Of a DNA stretch of 27,406 nt, positions 1 through 10,025 are shown piece after piece (position 1 is the first letter of the stretch; the number at the start of each line of letters is the position of its first letter). The notes beneath the pieces are model-generated. The model saw only the letters and a program-made list of their open reading frames with translations. It was not told the origin of the DNA and did not search any database. The stretch is from Asterionellopsis glacialis. Lineage: Eukaryota; Bacillariophyta; Plagiogrammaphyceae; Rhaphoneidales; Asterionellopsidaceae. The translations under genes and the position numbers were made by a program. The DNA is taken from positions 1 through 27,406 of the forward strand of contig WKLE02000635.1 in NCBI GenBank assembly GCA_014885115.2. The letters run 5' to 3'.

Positions 1-1
1 T

Positions 2-178
2 GATGAAGAAATTAAAGAGCTGCTGACGGAAATCCTTGATCAGATCAAAGTTCTACACAGTGAACATTCAGAACAAAAGGGTCAAACTAAAAAGCTGATT
101 TCACTGTTTGAACAGAGTATGCAAGATTCGTCCATGGCCTACAACATTAGAGCGCGGATCAATACTGGAATGAAATAA
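2..178 (+). CDS. 3' end of a charged, probably helical protein (5' truncated)
   Basis: The second reading frame is open from the window edge to TAA at 176-178, giving 58 residues. The peptide is rich in Glu, Lys, Gln and Leu (it begins DEEIKELLTEILDQIK and ends ARINTGMK), with hydrophobic residues spaced as in an amphipathic helix or coiled coil in the first half. No catalytic motif is visible in this tail and I do not recognise the family. The start and most of the protein lie outside the window. The stop is followed by AT-rich DNA, consistent with a 3' UTR. The call rests on an open frame that reaches the edge and on protein-like composition. Confidence 0.55.
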   Translation, partial: DEEIKELLTEILDQIKVLHSEHSEQKGQTKKLISLFEQSMQDSSMAYNIRARINTGMK

Positions 179-334
179 ATAATGTAGATTTTCAGACATA
201 CATCAAATACAAATGTACTACCAATAACAGTAAAGATTTCTATGTTTCAACAAAAGTGATTCAGAATCTACAGGAGTGTGACTGAAATTCATTTGATTTG
301 TAGGATCAGCGTAGCTGTCATCTTTTTCAACACA

Positions 335-439
335 ATGGATAACCGTGTAGTTTTGGTTGCTGCTATTATTGCAATGGTTGCGTTAGGTCAACAAGAATGC
401 TTCTGCTGCAATGGAGATCATCCTGGAGATTTGGTTTGA
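335..439 (+). CDS. possible small secreted Cys-rich protein, perhaps frameshifted
   Basis: A 34-codon frame starts MDNRVVLVAAIIAMVALG, a good signal-peptide-like stretch, followed by QQECFCCNGDHPGDLV and TGA. Directly after it the other two plus frames stay open: 411-692 has a Cys- and Phe-rich hydrophobic run (LECLYSNRC, then FLVCCCFF) and 397-597 is also open. The original product may therefore have been longer and either be interrupted by a frameshift near 435 or spliced (a GT follows at 434-435). I do not recognise a family. It could equally be a chance ORF; only the signal-like N-terminus and the CxCC cluster argue for a gene. Confidence 0.25.
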   Translation: MDNRVVLVAAIIAMVALGQQECFCCNGDHPGDLV

Positions 440-692
440 ATGGAGAACGGTGTCCAACTTGGAGTGTTTATATTCTAACCGATGCACAGCCGCATTCTTT
501 GGAGGACCATTTCTCGTTTGTTGCTGTTTTTTTCTACGAGCAGCAGCAATTGGTCGTTTCTTTCAAAGCAAAAAGTTACTTCAAAAAAAGGATATGAGGA
601 GTAAAGTTGGATTTTCTTTGGTCGACATCTGGAGGAGCACGATGAAAATGCAAGAAGAAGTACCGACTTTTGTGGTATGTTTTGCGTTGTGA

Positions 693-1016
693 AACTCCTA
701 AAAATGTTCTATAATTATTATAAACTCTTTGAAGTATGAAAATAAAATTTTAGAAATAGACCAAGGCAGTTATTCCTATTTTCGTGATTCCAAAACAAGT
801 TAAGGCTTTTTAGTTTGGAAAGTTTGTGTGTTTACCGTACGGGCGTTCATTCACATTGCAACATATAAACCTGTAACAACATAAAACATTATATACTGCA
901 GTACCATATTTTATCATCACGTGCTCTCCAAACTTGTAATTTTTATCAAATGAATAATAAACAAAATCACTGCATTCTTTGTTCAAATGCATGTTGTCTT
1001 GTTGGCATGTTCTTGC
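693..1016. other. intergenic, 3' side of the membrane-protein gene
   Basis: This AT-rich tract holds no convincing gene. On the minus strand the frame 810-992 could be a third exon of the 1017-4369 gene. The coding end reads AAAAAG followed by GTAAGC, which resembles a splice donor at 1021, and TTGTTACAG gives a possible acceptor near 870. That would replace the terminal KKKR by a short Cys-containing tail ending NERPYGKHTNFPN. I prefer the simple stop at 1017-1019, because the polypyrimidine signal before the acceptor is weak. Confidence 0.4.
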
Positions 1017-4000
1017 TTACCTTTTTTTTTTATCGCCAACCTTGCCATCACGACCAGCTGACACAGCAAACGCTGCTGCTTGAGTGGCAATATCATGTAC
1101 TTCATCTTCTTTGATAGATCCTGCACTCGCTTGCGCCATTTGCCATTGTGCAGCAGCAGCTTTTTGTGCAGCAAGTTGCCGCTCAGTATTAGATGTACCA
1201 TCACCACTAAACGCAGTTGAATCGTCACCCCTTGAGACGCTATCAAAAATGTCAGATCCAGAATCAAAACTTCCTGTTTGCAGTTCACCCAAGGCAGGTG
1301 ATTCAGTTTCTTTTTGCTTGATTTCAACAACCTTTTCCCAAAATGGTATAAGCTTCTTGGCACCTTGGGCTGATTTTCTAGCACGTATTACCTTGGGTTT
1401 GGATTTTTCTGGCACTTCTGTTGGTCTTAAATTCACTGATTCAGGACTCAAGACGACATTACCACTTTCATCAGCTGGTGGTAATTCATTCGTAAATTTA
1501 GGTAAGCGATTTTTATGGGCACTATCAGCACTATGCCCACTATTCCCGATAGAAGACCCTGGTGTACTTCTACCGCCATGCTCACGGCCAGCCAATTTGG
1601 CTAATCCTTCCCAATCATTTTTTTCAATCAAATCTTCAAAACTAGCTGCTAACACTGGATCAACAGGTGTAGTTTGTGTAGATGACATGGGTGAACCGGA
1701 TCCCCGGGGAGTTGAGGGTGAACTTTCTCGTGATTTATTATACCCTCTTGCAGATGTAACTGGTTCGTGTTCCTCTTTTTGACGAGCACCTAATATCACA
1801 CCCTGTATGTACGGAGAAGAAGTCCGGAAGAAAAAAAAAGTGTGAGACACCAATTGAAACAAAACAAAACAAAACGTGTGCCAAACAAGGAACGATACTA
1901 TATTCTTGTACGTACCGTTCCAACAATACCAGCCGCAGCTGCACCTGCCGTAGCTGCAGTAGGACTCATCATACCAGGTGAAGATGCAATAGATGATTTA
2001 CCACCTGGTGTATTCAATAACGTATCTGCTGTGAAGGGTTCAGCTCCAATACGTCCACTTGCGGATGTCATAGGTGTCATGACAGAATCACTTCCCTCCG
2101 CCATACTATCACCTTGTGCCATGACCGTATCAGCAGTAGCAGCAGCAGCCGCACCGGAATGAGATTTACGACTAAATAAATCTTTCAAGGATCGTTTTTT
2201 CTTTTTATCAGGTGAAGAGTATATACTTGATCCACCATAGGCACTACTGGATGATCCTCTACTACCACTTCCACCACCATGACTTTGATTTTGTTTGAAA
2301 TCTTGTGCCAAGGCAGCTACAGCATGCCAATCACCAGCATCAATTAATTCATCTAATTGTCGTGCCTTATTGGCATCATTTGCAGCTAAACTTGTATAGG
2401 AGCGTCCCGAAGAGGATCCACCACTTCTAGGTGAACCCTTTAATACACCAGCAGCAGCACTACCAGTGTCATCATCCGAACTTGCTTGAGATGCAACATC
2501 ATTGGATGCTAAATCAGATGCAATCACGTAGGCTGCATTCCAATCACCTGCATCGATAGCTTTATCCAATTCATCCTTTTGGTTATCCGAACCTGATAAT
2601 GTAGATGATGCTGCCATTGCTGCAGCATACTGCTGTTGTCCTTGTCGTGTGTTACTCGTAGGGGCCGTAGTAGTACTCGTACTGGATGAATTTTGTACAA
2701 CTGGTGGTGGGGGTGGAGGGGGCGGGGGTGGTGGAATTCTTGATTTATCAAGAGATGGCAAGGGTGGCGTAGGTGCCAAGGCTAATGAATCTTGTTTCGA
2801 TAAGGCACCTTCTCCCAGGGGTGGTAAATCATCATCGTACAAATCATCATGTTCACTCTCATCCCCACGACGGTTCAAGGCAATTGAGGCAGCTGCACCT
2901 ATACCCAGGGCACCTGCAACAGCGGCCTTACTAAATTTAGGTGAATCACTTTCCATCATGGCATTACGATTATCATTACGTGGTAATCCTGTAGCGGTCG
3001 CATCAATCAAGGTATACGGTTCATTCTCTGAATTTTGAACGACAGTCGCTCTCTTTGCTGCACCAGCACTTGCCGCATCTGCAGTAGTATCAACTAAATG
3101 ATCCTCTGTGGACCCAACAGGTCCCATCATGTAGGCACCTTGTCCACCACCTAATCTTGCATTTGCACTACTTGCAGAACCAGCACCTGCTACAGCTGCG
3201 GCTGATCTTGTATGATCACCATCACCTACATAATTTTTCATACTACCATCTTCCGAATCATCTAATTGCTTCTGACCATTTCGTCCTGCCACAGCCATAG
3301 CATAACCACCATCACTACCTTCCTCCAAATCACCACTATCTACCTTGAATACTTCATTCGTAGTATTGCGTCTGGAACGTTTAATTAAAAATGCACCTAA
3401 AAGTACAACACAGACAACCGATAAAATAATACCTGTTGTACCACCTGCATTTATTCCATCATTTTCATTTTCAGAATTGTTATTGTTATTCGTATTGGGA
3501 TTCTGACCAGCATTTGTACCACCAGTACCAGTACCATTAGTGCCACCAGTATCATCACTAGTTTCATCCGTGGCTGTAATTCCATCTACTCCACCACTAT
3601 CATCTGATGCAGGCGTTGGAACAGGTGTGGGGCTAGGTGTAGGACTGGGTGTAGGACTGGGTGTAGGACTGGGTGTAGGACTGGGTGTAGGACTGGGTGT
3701 AGGACTGGGTGTAGGACTAGGCGTAGGACTAGGTGTGGGACTAGGTGTGGGACTAGGTGTGGGACTTGCCGATGGTGCTTTGGAGGGTTCTTGAGTTTCC
3801 GCTAATAAAAATTGTGCAAATCTCGAACAAAAGTTTCGTACCGTACTTTGCAATTCGGCACTCGATGTAGTGTCAGGCACGCTTTTACCAAAATTAGCAC
3901 CCTTGATGCCTCCCAAATCCTTGAGACATTGATCACGTTCGGACACGTTTGTTTGAGGACATACAAAAAAGACAAATGCTAATTGTAATGTCAAGGGTAT

Positions 4001-4369
4001 TTCATTAAATTCCAAGGATATCGTCGGATCAAATCCGTTCACAAATTGAGCAAATTCTTTTTGAGATATCAAGTCATCTTCCAATACAGTTTCCGATGTA
4101 AGTGATGCTGCACATTTGTTTAAAAAGGGTGTAATCACAGGGCCTTCAGTTTGTAACAAACGAAATTGTTCTTCTTCATCATCGTGATGATTGGAATGGT
4201 AAAATATAGTTTCAAAGTCTTCATGGTTGTCCTTATAGTACTGTTCTTCAAGTTGACTTGCACTTGTTTCGAATTTTCCTCCGAATAACGTTCGTCTCAA
4301 AAAGCTAGAATTAGCAGAGGTGCTGCTAACAAGAAGTAGCAGCAATGCCAGTCTCTTCATTATCATCAT
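1017..4369 (-). CDS. single-pass membrane protein with PT-rich stalk and DxxDW-repeat cytosolic tail (two exons)
   Basis: Exon 1 is 4369-1916 and exon 2 is 1802-1017, joined over a 113-base GT-AG intron (1915-1803; donor GTACGT, acceptor ACATACAG, phase 0), giving about 1,079 residues. Seen in order: a signal peptide ([19 protein letters not shown]; the third Met is an alternative start); an ectodomain at about 75-190 with Cys in NKCAASL, FFVCP, DQCLKD and NFCSRF; a (PSPT)n stalk at about 200-247; an Asn/Gly-rich linker; a transmembrane helix at about 313-332 ([16 protein letters not shown]) followed by basic RSRR; then a long low-complexity tail with a Pro run near 546-556. The tail holds three related motifs: [10 protein letters not shown] (near 600), [10 protein letters not shown] (near 673) and [10 protein letters not shown] (near 871). 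Large stalked proteins of this layout occur in diatoms, but I know of no established function. A cell-surface adhesion or receptor-like role is an inference from topology only. Confidence 0.85.
1803..1915 (-). other. spliceosomal intron of the membrane-protein gene
   Basis: On the minus strand the donor GTACGT follows the Thr codon ACG, and the acceptor ACATACAG precedes GGTGTGATATTAGG. Removing it joins GIVGT directly to [10 protein letters not shown] in frame. Without splicing the first exon would stop after four intronic codons, and the second-exon frame would begin in a Phe-rich intronic translation. The interior contains a repeated TTTTG run. Confidence 0.8.
3627..3770. repeat. 12-bp minisatellite, 12 tandem units, coding for PSPT on the minus strand
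   Basis: Twelve contiguous 12-base units of consensus gtaggactgggt fill the interval exactly. The central units are identical. The outer ones carry variants (gtggggctaggt at the left; gtgggactaggt and gtgggacttgcc at the right). Since the unit is a multiple of three, length changes keep the reading frame. The translated product is the Pro-Ser-Pro-Thr stalk of the membrane protein. Confidence 0.95.
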
Positions 4370-5329
4370 TATTCCAGATTTTTGATAATATTAAAAATAG
4401 GAATGATACGTTGAAAGACACAACTATCTTAACTTGAAATACTAGCTATACCAACTATTGTTGTGTAGTTTGAATTATGAATTATTGAATTGATCGCGAT
4501 GATTGGAGTCGTATGCACCTCTTGAAATGGGGAGTGTGTCTGACTGAGAACCGCGAATGAATTATTGGTCCTTTTTCTCTTGTTTTGTTGTTTTCCCCTC
4601 ACTACACCAAAGTGAAAAGACAACAGACTAACGAGACACGTCTGATAATCGATCGATTGGTCGTGTATGTCTTGCCTCTCAGGGGCGATGTCTTGAACCG
4701 CACACTAGGAATACACAGACGCAAGCCAAAAAGCTGGAGAAGAGAGCCTGAGCAACAATGCTGGAGTTTTGTTTGGCTTTTTTATCGCTCCTCACAAGAC
4801 TATCGCTTGGAGTTTCCCTCGCGCAAGGGGACTTGAAAGGTCACGTTCCTACTTACAGAATTATTTACTTGACATCTGTGTACGTTAGATAGCGATCGCC
4901 ATAAATGTGCAACAAGCAAACTATTTAGGCGCGCGTGCAACCCCAAATAACAGTTTCCGTTGTAATCGCTTCTCAGGCCTTGCTGGCGCAGGGAGAACAC
5001 ATATTGTGATGTTTACTGGCTAAGCATATTTCGTGCGTTGGACATCGAGTCTTCCAATCGTTAAGTAAATTATGAAAATTTTTGCAAACCACAAGACCCA
5101 ATTGTGGCGCAACTAATTGGTTGTACGAAAATATGTATTAATGTATGAATGTTTTATTCCAAAGGACAACAGATACAAATCTACTTATAAAGTTTACTAT
5201 TCAAATTTATACACCAACGTTCCAATAACGTTTTTGGGGTTCCGGATCCCGTATAGCTAGTTCTGTAACACTCCTCCTAAATACAGAGTAACGTCTTTTC
5301 ATTGTTGTTCTTGTTATTGTTCTTGTTAC
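4370..5329. other. upstream region of the membrane-protein gene; no gene recognised
   Basis: This tract holds the promoter side of the 1017-4369 gene. Short frames on both strands (4429-4623 minus, 4585-4836 plus, 4800-5000 minus) look random in composition and overlap each other. CG dinucleotides are present at an ordinary level here, in contrast to the following pseudogene. I see no clear core promoter element. Confidence 0.5.
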
Positions 5330-6741
5330 AATTTTGACAAGATCCTGGAGGACACACACTCATGGCAAAATCAATATGATATTGTCCAAGTGGACATCAT
5401 TGAATGTTGTGCTTTTGTAAATTTTGTTTCAAGCCACAATCTTCACATAAACATAAATGGCCACATGGAACTAATATGATCTGCAGGTTTTTTCCAACAT
5501 ACAATACACAATTTCCTTGAATACTATTAGTACCAGTTTTGGACTAGTGCTGCCATTATGTATCACAGTGCTCTGTACAGTATTAGTTTCTTGTTTGCCA
5601 ACATAACCCAACCTGTTGCTGCTATTGCTGTAATGTTGCAATCTCGTCATAATTGTTTTCTTTCATTCTAAAATGGTATGAATACAATATGTAACACTGT
5701 CTTTTCTAGATTGAATGAAAGTCCAACTTTGGAATAGTAACAATCCAAATACAATTCTTGAAGCAAACCAAAGTAATGCAAGTAAATTTACCCATGTATC
5801 ACCTACTTGGATGATTGCTGTATAGTAATGATAAAGAAATTGATACAATACTAGAGACAGAATACTGTATCAAAACATGTTAGGAATCATAATCCTCCAT
5901 TTATTATTACCAATATTCTTGTTGTGTTGTTGTTGTGCATGAGAATCATTCTTATTTGGCAATGGTCTTTCTAATATTTCTAATACCTCTTGGCAATCTT
6001 CTTTTGCATTTCCTGGAACCTAGAGAGGATTATGATGAGGAGGATGGGGAGTACTCTTGGTAGTGTGAATATTTGTAGAATAATATTATAGCCATAGAGG
6101 AGGAGAGTCACCATTGCAGATCATCTTTGAAACTACTATATCACATGGAAGTAAATCATTCCCATCAGGAATCAATGTGGTAGATGGGCATGCATCACAT
6201 AATTGTGCTATAAGTGCAGGTGATGCATTCTGTAACATAGTTATACATGATGAGAATGAACTGTATTTCCAAAAACTCCACCTACTAGATGATGATAATC
6301 ATGATGATTGATGTTGATTGGAAACTTCTTCCCCGCCTTCTTGGTTGGCACCAAATTTAGAAGAAGAACATTTCATGGATACTGTACTTGGATCTGGTTG
6401 GGAACGATATGACATTACTTATTTTGAATTTATGAGTTTTTTTAATTGTTATTGTAGTGTCAATTGTGAAAATTGTACAACTAATGGTAATGACGAGTTA
6501 TATTGGGTTTTTTGTTTGTGATGGTCTTGCATGTGATTAGTTGATGTGCAGCATAATACAAGTGTATATCACCATATGATTCACATGGTTTCTATACTAA
6601 CTGTGAATTCAATTTAACAATATATACAATAATATCAGGAGGTGCATCATATTTACATGCCATATGCAATGCTGTTAGCTTATTAGAAATAGTATGTGTA
6701 AGTGCAGGTGGTGTTGTTATTGTTGTTTTTCTTTTGACCAT
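5330..6741 (-). pseudogene. decayed ankyrin-repeat / transmembrane / RING-finger protein gene
   Basis: Read on the minus strand from 6741 downward: a Met-initiated frame containing LTALHMACKYDAPPDIIVY and IVKLNSQLV (an ankyrin helix pair) ending at TAG; then SYGDIHLYYAAHQ, a second repeat remnant; then SPALIAQLCDACPSTTLIPD and LLPCDIVVSKM in a shifted frame; then KEDCQEVLEILERPLPNK (near 5940-6015); then an open frame at 5848-5663 with a hydrophobic segment (WVNLLALLWFASRIVFGLLL); and finally a RING finger near 5395-5520, reading NCVLYVGKN, LVPCGHLCLCEDC and, after an in-frame TGA, CPLG. In a working C3HC4 finger the first pair would be CxxC and the last CPxC. Both have lost one Cys here (Y and G). 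Stops and frameshifts interrupt it repeatedly. Intact relatives would be membrane-associated E3 ubiquitin ligases with ankyrin substrate-binding repeats; that role is inferred from the domains. Confidence 0.7.
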
Positions 6742-8281
6742 TTTATAACTAATATCTTGTTATATGGTAATACTTTTTTCTAATTTGTGTCATACATCAT
6801 CCAAATGTTCATTTTTATCATGCAGATGAATTTCTGTGCATGTAAAATCACCCAAAGACCATCATTTCCATTACCAAGTTGACACAGACAGGAGTGTTCA
6901 TAACCCAAAAATCCTAAATCTGTGTACCATTGCTTGTGTCCCAGAATTTTGACACAGATTTTGTACCAAACAAGAAAATAGAGTTCTATGGTACAATTTT
7001 GGCACACTCATTCTCACACCAAACATACGCAACAACTACCACCATCGATGACAGATGACAAAAAACAAAAAATAATAAGTGACAAAAGGTGCAGTTCATA
7101 TACAACAATCAGCAACAGTCAAGAAGACTATGATATTATCCTAGTCATTAGTAGAAATGAATTTTGTATTGGTGAATTGTTGTCTTTGGTGTAGCTAAAG
7201 GTGTCATTGTTGTTGAGAAAGTCACTGCAATGACAATTTGCCAATGTTTGGATTTTTCTTTACAGTGCAGAACATGGTTAGAGTTTTGACTCACTTGAGT
7301 GAAATGTGGGTCAGAAATTCTGTGTTACTTTGAAAATGGTGGAAAATTTGGTGTTGACAAAGGAATACAGTTTTGGAATTATAGCGTGATTGGGTGATAC
7401 AGATAAAAAAATCTGTGCATGTAAAATCAGCAAATAAAAATGGATGCTCTAATGGTGTGAGGTAGTGCTAGGACTACGCATTCCATACCAGGAAGGGAAG
7501 GACTGCATTTGAGAGAGTCACAAACATCATGAAAGCATAAAAAATGCTCAGGTAGAGGAGCTGGACTCAAGTAGGACTCTAGGTCCTAGGTCTTACGATA
7601 GAGGTAAAGGCAGGAGGAGTTGTTCCCTTTATGCAGGACTCAATTACTCTCAAAAATTTGTGTATCTGGAGCCAGTAATAAATAAAGCTCAGTAAGAGGT
7701 GTCACTGTTTTCCAGTACTTGCTATATGCAGTATTTCATATAATGTCTAACTTACATAGGACCTAACTGTGCAGTTGATTGCTCAGTTGAACGTCCCTCT
7801 TTAGATGAGAGTCAAAAGAGATGAGGTATACAGGTAGGTCCTCTAAGAGGACCTACCATTTGTCTGTTAATTGTTGATAACATTTTCACCCCAGACACTT
7901 GCATATCAATGGAAAGCTCTTGACCTCTAGTTTCAGGTTATTGTGATCAACAAGACCAATTCAATGTTTGAATGTGAATGTGTATCAATTGAAAATTAAT
8001 TAGATTAAAATAAAAGGTATTAATAAGTGATTGTAAAATATAACTGCTTCTCTGAAACTCCGAAAATAATCCCGAGAAAAATAACATGAATATAAAAATA
8101 TAGCAAAACCATGAAAATCCCTATAAGTGACAACAAAATGGTTGATACTCTGTTTATTTTCTTTCTTAAGTATTTTTTGGGACGGACGACCCATTTTCCC
8201 CCCTGCCATCATTCAGCCATGTATATAACATACACAGTATCAAGTTTGTGAACAAAAGCCATCGACAACAATGGTCGATCA
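6742..8281. other. non-coding, CpG-poor tract with short repeats
   Basis: No gene is recognised; the frame 6988-7194 on the plus strand looks random. The 18-base string tctgtgcatgtaaaatca occurs at 6833-6850 and again at 7412-7429, with some similarity just upstream of both copies. The sub-region 7555-7860 is rich in TAGGTCC/GGACCTA words. CG dinucleotides stay rare up to about 7900. Confidence 0.5.
7833..7857. repeat. 25-base perfect inverted repeat
   Basis: The left arm ggtaggtcctct and right arm agaggacctacc are exact reverse complements, separated by a single A. It is one of several TAGGTCC/GGACCTA palindromes in the intergenic DNA of this window. No function is evident; a cruciform, a protein-binding site or a recombination remnant are all possible. 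Confidence 0.9.
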
Positions 8282-8393
8282 ATGATGACAGATTTACTTT
8301 GCTTAGCTGGAACGCCATGGCGTTCAATCGAAACAGAATTTTGATTTGATCGCTATGGCGTTCCAGCTAAGAAAAGTAAAATTGTCTCATCAA
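8282..8393. repeat. long imperfect hairpin (arms about 53 bases, loop about 5)
   Basis: The left arm (8282-8333) and right arm (8339-8393) are near reverse complements. The core ttagctggaacgcc matches ggcgttccagctaa exactly, and the pairing extends on both sides (tttactttg with aaaagtaaa, and aatcgaaa with ttttgatt) with scattered mismatches. The loop is only about five bases (cagaa). It could be a fold-back transposable element or the locus of a hairpin RNA. No coding frame crosses it. Confidence 0.8.
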
Positions 8394-9671
8394 CAATTAA
8401 CAGACAGACGGTACCCAGGTAGAGAATGTCCCTCGGGATCCGTGTCATACCAAAAGGTGAGGTTTTGAATGAGTACCTGTACCCAAGGTACAATGTACAG
8501 TATTAGTACATGACCTAGATGCTTTTTTAAAGATATTTCACAGTTTAGATATTTCGAGTGCCGGATGCTTGATGAGACCAAGACTTGCTTATTTTGAACT
8601 TCTCTACTGAGAATAAAACAGCGCCGTAAAGTATCAATTAATTCAAAAGGAGTTATTTATATACTTCAAGACCAACCGGGACAAAGATATTAGCGTCAGC
8701 AATTTTTAAGAGAATGGAAGTTTTACTTAATAAAAACAAAGGGGAAAATTGAAATTATAGCTGTATAGGTATGACGATTTCAGTGTTTACATTATTATAT
8801 ATATATTAATTGTGAAGTTTATTGATACATCTACATTATATTCTATCTCTACAAAGAATCTATCATAATATCAATATTGATCAAATAAATTACTATGGAC
8901 GTGAGTGGGGCAGTATCATGATTTAAAAAACCCTGAAAAGCGTTTCGGAATGACGGGAATACACGTAAGCACAAGAAAATCATTGGTTGAATTTGGGACC
9001 AACCGGGACTGCTTTTTATAACTGTGCAAAGTTCGAAGCTCTTTGTTGTAAGTAATATGCAGGTTGTCCCAGTACTTTCCCTTCACTATGGAACATACTA
9101 CCAGTATTTAGGTATTCGTGTGAAATAAATAAATGCTATACCCATAAAATCTTCCTAAAAGAATATTGTAAGGAATTATTTTGGTTTTATCCACGAGTTT
9201 TGACGTGCGTATCATCTGGTACTTACTTGAAAGTAGGCTACTATATACGTCATGAGTGTTTATTTGAGTATAGGATTAAGCACGAATCTTCTTTACAGGT
9301 ACCTGGTATGTCAGAAAGGGTGGATACCAGGTACTGACTTTATTCCTAGGAATACGCTGTATCTGGTACAAGGTATCTGGTACTATCTATTGTGGAAGTC
9401 AGAACTCAGAAGAACTTAGCCAATTGTTATTTACTATTTTCTTTAAAATATCCCGGTATCGTATGTAGAAACTTATGCACACGTGGTCAATGCTTTGTAG
9501 AACAGAAAGTATTGTTAAAGATGAACGAGCAAAAAAAATACACGGCTTCTTCTACAGAAATCCACAAACCCAAAAACAGGTGATTCTCACACAAAAATAT
9601 ACTTCAATCAATTCTCAAGTCCTTGATCCTTCTGAACAGAAAGCAGAAAGAAAAGACTTACAAATCTCTAG
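8394..9671. other. non-coding tract, no gene recognised
   Basis: The sequence is AT-rich, with several GGTACC-type words: 8408-8500 (ggtacccaggta, gtacctgtacccaaggtac) and 9298-9382 (ggtacctggtat, ataccaggtac, atctggtac). The string accaaccgggac occurs twice (near 8672 and 8999). Short frames such as 9392-9583 are not protein-like enough to call. Confidence 0.45.
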
Positions 9672-10025
9672 TTGTCACAACATACAGCGCTGCTGAATCG
9701 AACTTTCTCATACCATCGTTTAGAAAGCATCATCATTATGAAGAAAAATACCAAGGTGAACGCCAATCGTGTCCCGGTACCAAGACCTTATTCGACGACT
9801 TCTCAGATATCGTTATCAGCACTAGGATCTTTTCATCAAAATGGGTGTCGACCCAGAAGAACTCCTGAAGAGAGGCGTAGACACTTACAACGTGTACTCC
9901 AAGACGCACTTGATCTTGTGGACAGAGACGCGGATTTCCCAAGTACAGCAAATGTTCCTCGTTCTGAAGAAACGAAGGAAACAAGAGACAATGCACCACC
10001 CCAAGGCCCACGTCCAAAGCAGTAA
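9672..10025 (+). CDS. doubtful small basic, Arg/Pro-rich ORF
   Basis: The frame gives 117 residues, or 95 from the internal Met at 9738 (MKKNTKVNANRVPVPRPYS). The second half is Arg-rich and helical looking (RTPEERRRHLQRVLQDALDL), ending in a polar Pro-containing tail. No family is recognised. A different plus frame (9841-10041, starting MGVDPEELLKRGVDTYNVYS) and two minus frames are open over the same interval, so composition alone does not decide which, if any, is translated. It could also be an exon of a larger spliced gene. Confidence 0.3.
   Translation: MSQHTALLNRTFSYHRLESIIIMKKNTKVNANRVPVPRPYSTTSQISLSALGSFHQNGCRPRRTPEERRRHLQRVLQDALDLVDRDADFPSTANVPRSEETKETRDNAPPQGPRPKQ

Noticed and set aside
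810..992. 60-residue minus ORF as a separate gene
   Set aside because: Not protein-like as a unit; only its last third might be an alternative terminal exon of the membrane-protein gene.
1084..1782. 232-residue plus-strand ORF
   Set aside because: It is antisense to the second exon of the membrane-protein gene, whose frame shows the DW repeat and joins exon 1 through clean splice sites.
2649..3038. Plus-strand ORF with a Gly run
   Set aside because: It is the reverse reading of the proline run and cytosolic tail of the membrane-protein gene.
3540..3794. Plus-strand ORF of Gly-Val-Gly-Leu repeats
   Set aside because: It is the antisense reading of the PSPT minisatellite and has no independent support.
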